Origin: Phycisphaerae bacterium
GTDB taxonomy: Bacteria > Planctomycetota > Phycisphaerae > Phycisphaerales > SM1A02
DNA: 11,283 nt
Assembly (NCBI GenBank): GCA_030432455.1
Contig: JAUIHC010000062.1
Location: 1-11,283 of the forward strand
Direction of reading: 5' to 3'
Each line of letters starts with the position of its first letter. Position 1 is the first letter of the stretch. The translations under genes and the position numbers were made by a program. This document shows, piece after piece, positions 1-5,769 of this stretch. The notes beneath the pieces were generated by a model. The model was not told the DNA's origin, did not search any database, and saw only the letters and a program-made list of their open reading frames with translations.

Positions 1-594
1 GACGCATTCGTGGAAGAGATCCATGAAGGTCGAGCACGAGATGAAGCAGATGTTCGCGTCAGGTCGATCCCGCAGGATCCGCTGACAGATGGCCTGCAGG
101 AGGTGGGTCTTGCCGAGGCCGACGCCACCGTGGATGAAGTACGGGTTGTAGGCCCGGCCGGGCTTCTCCGAGACCGCGTTGGCGGCCATCAGGGCGAGTC
201 GGTTGCCGGGGCCGACGATGAAGTTGTCGAAGACGTAGTCGGGGCTGAGCACCATCTGCTCGGCCGCGAGATCGATGCCTTCACCGGATTGTGAGGCCGC
301 GGGGCGGATCGACGGGGCATGCGATGCCGCTCGATCGACCTCGGTCTCTTCCGGGGAGACGAAGCGGACCGCCACCAGCAGCCCGGTCGCGGCCTGAGCG
401 GCCTCGGTGAACGGATCCACGCAGCATCGCTGGAGATATCGCAGCTGGACCGGCTCGCGGACGCAGAGCCTCAGCACGCCGTTGGCGAGATCCACGGGCT
501 CGATGTCGTCGAACCAGGCCCGGCACATGTCCGGATGGTTGGTGCGCAGGTGGTCCACCAGTGATCGGCGCAATTCCGGATCCGGTCTGGACAT
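1..594 (-). CDS. dnaA: Chromosomal replication initiator DnaA (N-terminal 198 residues; gene continues beyond the left edge)
   Basis: DnaA is the AAA+ ATPase that binds DnaA boxes, melts the origin and loads the replicative helicase; it also often regulates its own transcription. Residues 1-80 fit DnaA domain I, with the short helical start, the AWFDDIEP segment and a strand ending LLVAVRFV. The domain II linker is very short, about 30 residues. The AAA+ core begins near residue 117 with SPDYVFDNFIVGPGNRLA. Walker A, GGVGLGKT, is at residues 156-163 and is followed by HLLQAI, as in DnaA rather than Hda or DnaC. The sensor regions, arginine finger and DNA-binding domain IV lie outside the window. 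The ATG at 592-594 is chosen because a GGAGG ribosome-binding site precedes it by 8 bases and domain I starts at once. The gene lies downstream of an RNase Z-like gene in the same direction; dnaN is not on the visible side. Identity is certain. Confidence 0.96.
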   Translation of the reverse strand, partial: MSRPDPELRRSLVDHLRTNHPDMCRAWFDDIEPVDLANGVLRLCVREPVQLRYLQRCCVDPFTEAAQAATGLLVAVRFVSPEETEVDRAASHAPSIRPAASQSGEGIDLAAEQMVLSPDYVFDNFIVGPGNRLALMAANAVSEKPGRAYNPYFIHGGVGLGKTHLLQAICQRILRDRPDANICFISCSTFMDLFHECV

Positions 595-607
595 GTGGAC
601 AGCCTCC
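594..607 (-). promoter_or_regulatory. dnaA ribosome-binding site and overlapping DnaA-box-like 9-mer
   Basis: Read on the minus strand, GGAGG (603-607) lies 8 bases before the dnaA ATG, a near-ideal Shine-Dalgarno site. The bases between them contain CTGTCCACA (594-602). This differs at one position from TTGTCCACA, the DnaA-box form known in high-GC actinobacteria, and at two from the E. coli consensus TTATCCACA. The Shine-Dalgarno is well supported. A DnaA-binding role is only a possibility, because a near match in a GC-rich sequence is weak evidence. The remaining bases up to 748 form the dnaA leader, where I could not pick out a convincing promoter. Confidence 0.5.
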
Positions 608-748
608 GCGCGCCCCCGGCGCCTTCTGGTCTCGCGTGGAGGGGAGCCGGAGCTCGGCACGCGAAGCCGTATGTTCGTGATCTGGAACTCGATCGACGAT
701 GCCCACCGCGATCGAGGTCGCCGAATGTAGATGGCCCGTCGTCGTCCG

Positions 749-1729
749 TCAACCGGTTCCATCGTTCGTTCGAGAACTTTGCAGATCGTCGGAGACCTCG
801 GTCGGTTCGGGGTTGACATCACCGTCGGCGGCCTTCTGCGCCTCCGCAAGCTGCTCCTCGTAGCGACGACGATTCGATCGATGATCCATGAGCAGGTGCA
901 CCCGCGATCCGTCGCCGCCAAGAGCCTCGATGCGCGATCTCGCCTCCGAGACGAGCGTGCGGCGCGAGAGGTGCACGAGCACCACGTGCTCGGCCTCCCA
1001 GATCGACAGCAGTTCCGCGATGTCGTCCAGATGCAGGTGTCGTCCGACCCGCGCCCGTCCGCGGTGCTCGGGGTCCATGAACGTGCATTCGGCGACGATC
1101 ACCTTCGCCTTGCGGAACTCGTCCCGTTCGAGGAACTCGCCGCGATCGGTGTCGCCCGTGTACGCGATGAGCGGGATCTCGGTGTCGAATGTGAGTTCGG
1201 CGCCGCCCTGCCGCAGTCGCCGCAGTTCGCTCTGGGGAAGATCGCGATACTCGTCCTTGAGCTTGCGGCGGTTCTCGACGATCGAGAAGCCGAGGCTCGG
1301 GCAGGTGTGTCGGGTCGCGATCGCCCGCAGCACCACGCCCTGTCGAAGCGGGATCTCGCCGTCGGGCTCGATCACCTCGACCTGGTGCGGGGTCCGCTGT
1401 CGCTCGACGTCCACCCACGCGCCGAGCATCTGCCGAAGCGGTTCCGCGGTGTCGGGGTGGCACAGCACTCGACCACCTTCGAGCTTCTGGAAGTGTCGCT
1501 GGCTGAACCAGTACGGCAGCCCGCCAACGTGGTCCATGTGGGCGTGGGTGAGCGCGATGAGCGGCGTCGCGAGACTCGCACGCGTGCACTGACCCATGTC
1601 GAAGGTCAGGTCGAACTCGGGGACGGTGATGGTGGTCTGCTCCCCCGCCACGCTGATGCCGTGCACGCGGTACGGCGGCAGGTAGAGGAAGCCCGGCTGC
1701 CCGTCGCGGGGCGGCTGCTTGGGAATCAT
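749..1729 (-). CDS. Metallo-beta-lactamase-fold hydrolase, short plant-type RNase Z-like (probable tRNA 3'-processing nuclease)
   Basis: RNase Z removes the 3' trailer of tRNA precursors in the cytoplasm using two zinc ions. The 326-residue product has the zinc signature THAHMDH at residues 61-67, a further ligand candidate H141 (ATRHTCPSLGF), the AYTGDT motif with D193, an ECTF segment at 214-217, a GRHLH histidine cluster at 229-233 and VLVHLS with H253. The start (YRVHGISVAGEQTTITVP, then FDMGQC), the LKDEY segment and the order of motifs follow the short plant nuclear RNase Z (TRZ1) pattern rather than the E. coli type; this comparison is from memory. The last 30 residues are acidic and look disordered. 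The start is set by GGAG 7 bases before the ATG. A much longer frame continues upstream but runs antisense through the GGDEF gene and has no family character there. It is separated by 154 bases from dnaA and could be co-transcribed with it. Another MBL hydrolase role cannot be excluded. Confidence 0.82.
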   Translation of the reverse strand: MIPKQPPRDGQPGFLYLPPYRVHGISVAGEQTTITVPEFDLTFDMGQCTRASLATPLIALTHAHMDHVGGLPYWFSQRHFQKLEGGRVLCHPDTAEPLRQMLGAWVDVERQRTPHQVEVIEPDGEIPLRQGVVLRAIATRHTCPSLGFSIVENRRKLKDEYRDLPQSELRRLRQGGAELTFDTEIPLIAYTGDTDRGEFLERDEFRKAKVIVAECTFMDPEHRGRARVGRHLHLDDIAELLSIWEAEHVVLVHLSRRTLVSEARSRIEALGGDGSRVHLLMDHRSNRRRYEEQLAEAQKAADGDVNPEPTEVSDDLQSSRTNDGTG

Positions 1730-1923
1730 GCTGAAACTCCGACGGACGGGGCCGAACCCCCTCCGGGGACTGAGGTGGACCGGCATGGTAGCGGACCTGT
1801 CGAGCGGTTCCGATCGTGCGGGTCGTGACGATCGCACGGGTCGCGACGCATTCGGCCCGCGTCGGACCGGCTCCACCGGCTCGGGGCCGCAAGCCGACGC
1901 TCCCGCGGACCGATCCACACGGC
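1730..1923. promoter_or_regulatory. Divergent intergenic region with an imperfect 18-base tandem repeat
   Basis: These 194 bases separate the RNase Z-like gene (leftward) from the Hpt gene (rightward), so both promoters should lie here. The clearest structure is an 18-base direct tandem repeat, at 1812-1829 and 1830-1847, matching at 15 of 18 positions; each copy begins with GATCG and ends with GTCGYGAC. CGTGCG and CGCACG inside the two copies could also form a 6-base stem. A tandem operator for a regulator is possible but untested. No convincing -35/-10 pair was seen, and the Hpt start has no clear Shine-Dalgarno. Confidence 0.35.
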
Positions 1924-2265
1924 ATGGATTCCAACCCCGATGCCGAGGCCCGTCCGCCGCTTCACAGCGCGTACGAGAACGATCCAGACCTGCGGGATCT
2001 GGTGGTGCTCTTCGTGGACGAGCTCGATCGACGGGTGGACTCGATCCGGCAGGCGTTTCTCGCCGAGGATGTCGCGGCCCTGCAGCGGATCTCCCATCAG
2101 TTGAAGGGCGCGGCCGGGGGCTACGGCTTCGAGCCCATCGGCGACGCCGCGGCCCGTCTGGAATACGAGCTCCTGCACGATGAGGCCGAACTCTCGGCTC
2201 TGGCCGAGCGTGTCGAGGACCTGATCTCCTGCTGCCGGTCGGCGGTGCCGCCGGCGGATCACTGA
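1924..2265 (+). CDS. Stand-alone histidine phosphotransfer (Hpt) domain protein
   Basis: Hpt proteins carry phosphate on a histidine between the receiver domain of a hybrid kinase and a final response regulator. The 113-residue product is all helix in character and contains the diagnostic Hpt motif ISHQLKGAAGGYGF, with the phospho-accepting histidine at residue 58 and the usual lysine three residues later. It has no kinase, receiver or membrane segment, so it is a single-domain relay. The ATG at 1924 is chosen because the family fold begins soon after it (NDPDLRDLVVLFVDEL); an in-frame ATG 36 codons upstream would add only low-complexity, arginine-rich residues. Its stop lies 19 bases before the response regulator-cyclase gene, so the two are very likely one operon and relay partners. 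The cognate kinase is not in the window. Confidence 0.88.
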   Translation: MDSNPDAEARPPLHSAYENDPDLRDLVVLFVDELDRRVDSIRQAFLAEDVAALQRISHQLKGAAGGYGFEPIGDAAARLEYELLHDEAELSALAERVEDLISCCRSAVPPADH

Positions 2266-2284
2266 CTTCCCACCCGGAGCCGGC

Positions 2285-3220
2285 ATGTCCCACGACGACC
2301 CGATCCGACCGCGCGTGCTCGCGATCGACGACTCGGACCTCGTTCACCGGCTGTTGCGTGCGCGGCTCCGGCACGAGCGGATCGACCTGCAGTCGGTGCG
2401 GACCGCCGCCGACGGTCTTCGGGTCGCCCGCGAGACCGTGCCCGATCTGATCCTGCTCGACATCGACCTCGACGACTCCGACGGCTTCGAGGTGCTCGCG
2501 CAGCTCAAGGCCGATCCGGCGACCCACGACATCGCGGTCATCTTCGTCTCGGCCAGCAACGAGACCATGGACCGGGTCCGCGGACTCGACCTCGGGGCGG
2601 TGGACTTCGTCGGCAAGCCGTTCGATGTCACCGAACTCCGGGCCCGCGTGCGAAGCGCCCTGCGGATGCAGCGACTTCTCCGCATGCTCTCCCAGCGGGC
2701 ACAACTCGACGGTCTCACCGGTCTCTGGAATCGCGCCTACCTCGACGACCGCCTTCGCAAGGAGGTCGCCGGCGCCCTTCGTCACGGCACCCCGCTCTCG
2801 CTGATCCTCTGCGATCTCGATCGCTTCAAGAGCCTCAACGACACCTTCGGCCATCCCTTCGGAGACGAGGTGCTCGAACGGGCGGCCGCGATCCTCGTCG
2901 GCGGTCGCGCTCAGGATGTCGCCTGTCGATACGGCGGGGAGGAGTTCGCGGTGATCGTGCCCGCGGCTCACGCCGACGAGGCCGCCGGGGTCGCGGAGCG
3001 GCATCGATCCCGGATCGAACAGGTCACCTGGAACGAGCGTCCGTCGGTCCGGATCAGCGCCTCGTTCGGGGTCGCGGACCTGAGCGGTCTCGACGGCGAC
3101 CCGACTCCGGAGAAGCTCGTCGCCGCCGCGGATGCGGCGCTCTATGTCGCCAAGACGAGCGGGCGCAATCGAGTGGTCTGCGCCGAACCGGCCGAGTGGC
3201 CGCGTCAGATCGCGGGCTGA
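2285..3220 (+). CDS. Response regulator with GGDEF output domain (PleD-like diguanylate cyclase)
   Basis: This 311-residue protein is predicted to make cyclic di-GMP from two GTP when phosphorylated. The receiver domain (about 8-125) has the acidic pair D15/D16, the phospho-acceptor D59 (LLDID), S89 in the switch position and K111 in GKPFD. A short helical linker (RMQRLLRMLSQRAQ) leads into a GGDEF domain (about 140-300) that starts with the typical LDGLTGLWNR, contains DLDRFKSLND, and has an intact catalytic loop GGEEF at 217-221. An inhibitory site RAQD is at 208-211, nine residues before the loop, the PleD spacing, so product feedback is expected. There is one receiver domain where Caulobacter PleD has two. 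GGAG 5 bases before the ATG supports the start. It follows the Hpt gene by 19 bases, which suggests phosphate flows from Hpt H58 to D59. Confidence 0.94.
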   Translation: MSHDDPIRPRVLAIDDSDLVHRLLRARLRHERIDLQSVRTAADGLRVARETVPDLILLDIDLDDSDGFEVLAQLKADPATHDIAVIFVSASNETMDRVRGLDLGAVDFVGKPFDVTELRARVRSALRMQRLLRMLSQRAQLDGLTGLWNRAYLDDRLRKEVAGALRHGTPLSLILCDLDRFKSLNDTFGHPFGDEVLERAAAILVGGRAQDVACRYGGEEFAVIVPAAHADEAAGVAERHRSRIEQVTWNERPSVRISASFGVADLSGLDGDPTPEKLVAAADAALYVAKTSGRNRVVCAEPAEWPRQIAG

Positions 3221-3236
3221 TCGCCGGCCGGATCAG
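3217..3236. repeat. Small inverted repeat spanning both stop codons of a convergent gene pair
   Basis: CTGATC (3217-3222) and GATCAG (3231-3236) form a perfect 6-base inverted repeat around an 8-base GC loop. Each arm contains the TGA stop of one of the two convergent genes, which are only 12 bases apart. It could act as a compact bidirectional terminator, but there is no T-run on either side and the stem is short. With GATC so common in this DNA, it may be chance. Confidence 0.25.
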
Positions 3237-4486
3237 ATCATCGTCCAGATCGCCAGCACCGCCAGCGACGCGATCGTGATCGGAATCCCGACCCGGGCAT
3301 GGCGTCCGATCGTGATCTCGATGTCGTGTCGCCGCGCGATCGACACCACGATGATGTTCGCGAGACTGCCGATCACGATCAGGTTGCCCGCGAAGGTCGA
3401 TGCGAGGGCGAGGATGGTGCCGGTGTCGGCGGTCGGATCGGGGATCGAGCCGAGCAGCAGCAGGATCGCCGGAACATTGCTCACCAGCGTGCTCGCGGTC
3501 GCGGCGATGCCGATCAGCGGAATCGGCGACACCGGATCGATGCCGCTCGCGACCGCGAGTTCGAAGAGCCGCTGGGGCACCCCGGTCTCCCGCAGCGCCT
3601 CGACGACGATGCCGAGGGTCGCGACCAGAAGCAGCAGACTCCAGTCCACCTTCCGAAGCAGTTTCCGGGTCGAGATGGACGGGTTCAGAAGCAGCACCGC
3701 GGCGGCGCCGAGCGCGATCGGACCACGAGGAAGGTCGGTCACGAAGAGTCCGAGCACCGCGGCGAGCACGATCAGTCCGAAGACGCCCTCGGCGGGACGG
3801 AGTCGCGTGTCCTCGATCGTCTCCTCGGGGAGGGGGAGATCGTCCGAAGGCAGCGATCGGGTGCCGGGTTCCCGTCGATGCAGGATCAGGTGTGCCGCGA
3901 CCATCGACACCATCACCGGGATCGCGGCGAAGAGCAGGTAGCCGATGAAGTCGAGGTGGGTCCGCTCGGCGACGAGGATGTTCTGCGGATTGCCGATCAC
4001 GGTCAGTGCGGACCCGAGATTCGACGCGACCGCGAGGGCGAGCAGCCACGGCACCGGATCGATCCCGCGGCGCGGCAGGGTCTTGCAGAGGATCGGGGCG
4101 ATCGCCAGGCACGCGACATCGTTGGTCAGGATCGCGGAGAGCCCGCCCGCGAGCAGCATCAGGGGAATCCGAGAGGTCGTGCGATCGAGCACCATCGCCG
4201 CGACGCGATGCACGATCCGGGCGTGCCGAAGCTGGGCGATCAGGATCATCATCCCGAGCAGCAGTGCGATCGTGTCCCACGGCGCCTTCGCCGCGACGTC
4301 GGCGATCGACTCGCGACGAATCGCCATCATCGCCGTCGCACCGACCACCGCGATGCCCGCCCGGTCGATGCGGAGACCGGGCACGCGGCCGATCGCCACG
4401 CCGAGATAGGTCAGCGCGAACACCGCGACCACGGCGATGTCCGCGGTGTCGAGCGAGGTCGCGACCGACGCGGAGTCGGACGTCAT
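3233..4486 (-). CDS. SLC13/ArsB-NhaD-type ion transporter superfamily permease
   Basis: This 417-residue, very hydrophobic protein should be an inner-membrane carrier for an anion or a cation/anion pair. About 11-12 membrane segments can be drawn. The family's two inverted halves are visible. In the first, TND (121-123) is followed by SNLGSALTVIGNPQN (155-169). In the second, SNVP (336-339) is followed by GNLIVIGSLANI (367-378). A charged loop at about 203-232 (HRREPGTR to EDTRLR) separates the halves. The GNPQN and GSLAN signatures fit the CitMHS/ArsB/NhaD side of the superfamily, close to YbiR-like proteins; the substrate cannot be read from the sequence. The start is set by an ATGA overlap with the stop of the upstream DUF1080 gene, which implies translational coupling. 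A longer frame upstream is a shadow inside that gene. Its 3' end converges on the GGDEF gene. Confidence 0.88.
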   Translation of the reverse strand: MTSDSASVATSLDTADIAVVAVFALTYLGVAIGRVPGLRIDRAGIAVVGATAMMAIRRESIADVAAKAPWDTIALLLGMMILIAQLRHARIVHRVAAMVLDRTTSRIPLMLLAGGLSAILTNDVACLAIAPILCKTLPRRGIDPVPWLLALAVASNLGSALTVIGNPQNILVAERTHLDFIGYLLFAAIPVMVSMVAAHLILHRREPGTRSLPSDDLPLPEETIEDTRLRPAEGVFGLIVLAAVLGLFVTDLPRGPIALGAAAVLLLNPSISTRKLLRKVDWSLLLLVATLGIVVEALRETGVPQRLFELAVASGIDPVSPIPLIGIAATASTLVSNVPAILLLLGSIPDPTADTGTILALASTFAGNLIVIGSLANIIVVSIARRHDIEITIGRHARVGIPITIASLAVLAIWTMI

Positions 4487-5694
4487 TCCGGGGTGGGTTC
4501 CGGTCGGGTCGCGATCGCCGCACGCTCCGCCGCGGTGGGCGGGTCCATATCGATGCCGCGGATGGCGCCGACGGTGCCGGGCTCGCTCTCGATCCGGACC
4601 GCGAGCGGGCCGTCGATGCGGCGGGGACCCGGCACCAGCGGGGTGTCGTCGACCATGATCATCAGTCGGTCCATCCATCGCCACGCGCGGATGACGCCCG
4701 GTCCCTCCGGCCCGCCGAGCGGGGCGGGGATCGTTGCGATGTATCCCGGTCCGACACCGTCCTCGCCGAGGATCAGACGAAGGGCGCCGCGCTGCAGCGT
4801 CGCCTCGATCCGGAGGCCCGACGGACCGTCGGGCCACGGGGTGGTCGCCTCGATCGAGACGCCGTCCTCGTCGAGTCGCCACTCACCGTCCGACGCCTGC
4901 AGTCCGTCCGCGGGTTCGATGCGGAGGCCGTCGGTCGGACCGACCTCGGGAGCGAGCAGCGGGGTCACGGTCCGTCGGCCGAGGGTCGCGATCCGGAGGT
5001 TCCTCCAGCGCACGTCGCACCGACCGGAGTGGACCTGCAGGCCGATGCGACCTTCGGCGTCCATGAAGTCGATGTGATCGACCGCGGCGACGCCGTTCAC
5101 CCAGGTCCGGATCCGAGGGCCGACGGCGAGGATCGTGTAGCGGTTCCACTCGCCCGGCACGAACGCCTCGCGGGCGTCGAGATTGTCCTTCAGCGAGGCG
5201 ATCCAACCGCGGCGACCCTCGTCGTAGAGGCCGCCCGACCAGGCGCGTTCCGAGGGATCGACCTCGATCTGGTAGCCGAACATGCGGTTTCGGGGTGTGT
5301 CCACGGTGCTGCGGATCTGGATGCCCGAGTTGCCGTCGCCGCGACCGAGCTTCACCTCGAGCTCCAGCAGGAAGTCGCCGGTGATCGTCGGATCGACGAG
5401 GAACGCGTTGCGGGGACCGCCGCCGACCCCGTGCAGGATGGTGGTGCCGTCGGCATCGCGCTCGAAGGTGTAGGTCGCGGGCCCGCCGATGACCGTCCAT
5501 CCGACCGGAAGGCCGTCCTCGCCGACGGCGTCGGGGAAGAGTGGCGTCGTCTCGAGCGTCGTCCACCAGGAGGCCGGTGCCTCGTCCGCATCCTGCATCG
5601 GTGACGCGGCGAGGGTCGGAAGGCCGACGAGACCCATGACGAGCAGGGGGAGCCGCGAAAGACCCCGAGTTCTCGATCCGTGCTTCGTGTTCAT
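4483..5694 (-). CDS. Secreted DUF1080 (3-keto-disaccharide hydrolase-like) protein
   Basis: The 403-residue product starts with a signal peptide: a basic n-region, a hydrophobic stretch at about 14-28 and a likely cut near LAAS. It then carries a DUF1080 jelly-roll domain at about 57-236, recognised by the sequence GDFLLELEVKLGRGDGNSGI, then RMFGYQIEVDPSERAWSGGLYDEG (two adjoining parts, 138-160), GEWNRYTILAVGPRIRTWVNG and GRIGLQVHSG. Some members of this family hydrolyse 3-keto-glycosides; many planctomycete paralogues are uncharacterised. Residues 250-390 have the look of a second, divergent jelly-roll or LamG-like half, with no motif I can name. The ATG at 5692-5694 is preferred because it gives a standard signal peptide. 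An ATG 12 bases upstream (5704-5706) would add MLAA and is equally possible; neither has a good ribosome site. It overlaps the downstream permease gene by ATGA and is divergent from the cytochrome gene. Confidence 0.88.
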   Translation of the reverse strand: MNTKHGSRTRGLSRLPLLVMGLVGLPTLAASPMQDADEAPASWWTTLETTPLFPDAVGEDGLPVGWTVIGGPATYTFERDADGTTILHGVGGGPRNAFLVDPTITGDFLLELEVKLGRGDGNSGIQIRSTVDTPRNRMFGYQIEVDPSERAWSGGLYDEGRRGWIASLKDNLDAREAFVPGEWNRYTILAVGPRIRTWVNGVAAVDHIDFMDAEGRIGLQVHSGRCDVRWRNLRIATLGRRTVTPLLAPEVGPTDGLRIEPADGLQASDGEWRLDEDGVSIEATTPWPDGPSGLRIEATLQRGALRLILGEDGVGPGYIATIPAPLGGPEGPGVIRAWRWMDRLMIMVDDTPLVPGPRRIDGPLAVRIESEPGTVGAIRGIDMDPPTAAERAAIATRPEPTPE

Positions 5695-5769
5695 GGCCGC
5701 GAGCATACCGATGGACGGCTTTCCTCAGATCGGGTGTGATCCGGATGCGCTGATTCGTACACTGGAGTC
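5695..5769. promoter_or_regulatory. Short divergent promoter region; possible leaderless start of the cytochrome gene
   Basis: These 75 bases separate the DUF1080/permease pair from the cytochrome gene and must hold both promoters unless transcription comes from farther away. On the plus strand TACACT (5758-5763) resembles a -10 box and ends 6 bases before the ATG at 5770, the spacing expected of a leaderless transcript. The only Shine-Dalgarno-like run, GGAG (5764-5767), is just 2 bases from the ATG, though it is 5 bases from the next codon, GTG (5773). No clear -35 was seen. The call rests on four of six -10 matches. Confidence 0.3.

Noticed and set aside
595..748. Replication origin next to dnaA
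   Set aside because: Only one DnaA-box-like 9-mer was found, no cluster and no AT-rich unwinding stretch. Similar partial matches occur inside coding DNA elsewhere.
1730..3004. A 751-codon open frame on the minus strand that extends the RNase Z-like gene by 425 codons
   Set aside because: The extra part is antisense to the Hpt and GGDEF genes, is arginine/proline-rich and has no family motif. A good ribosome site marks the ATG at 1729.
3217..3236. Strong intrinsic terminator between the GGDEF and permease genes
   Set aside because: The stem is only 6 bases and no T-run follows on either strand, so it is kept only as a weak inverted repeat.
3299..5604. Two overlapping open frames of 592 and 532 codons on the plus strand
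   Set aside because: They are opposite to the permease and DUF1080 genes, which have clear family motifs, signal peptide and coupled ATGA overlap. The plus-strand products are low-complexity and charged, as expected of high-GC shadows.
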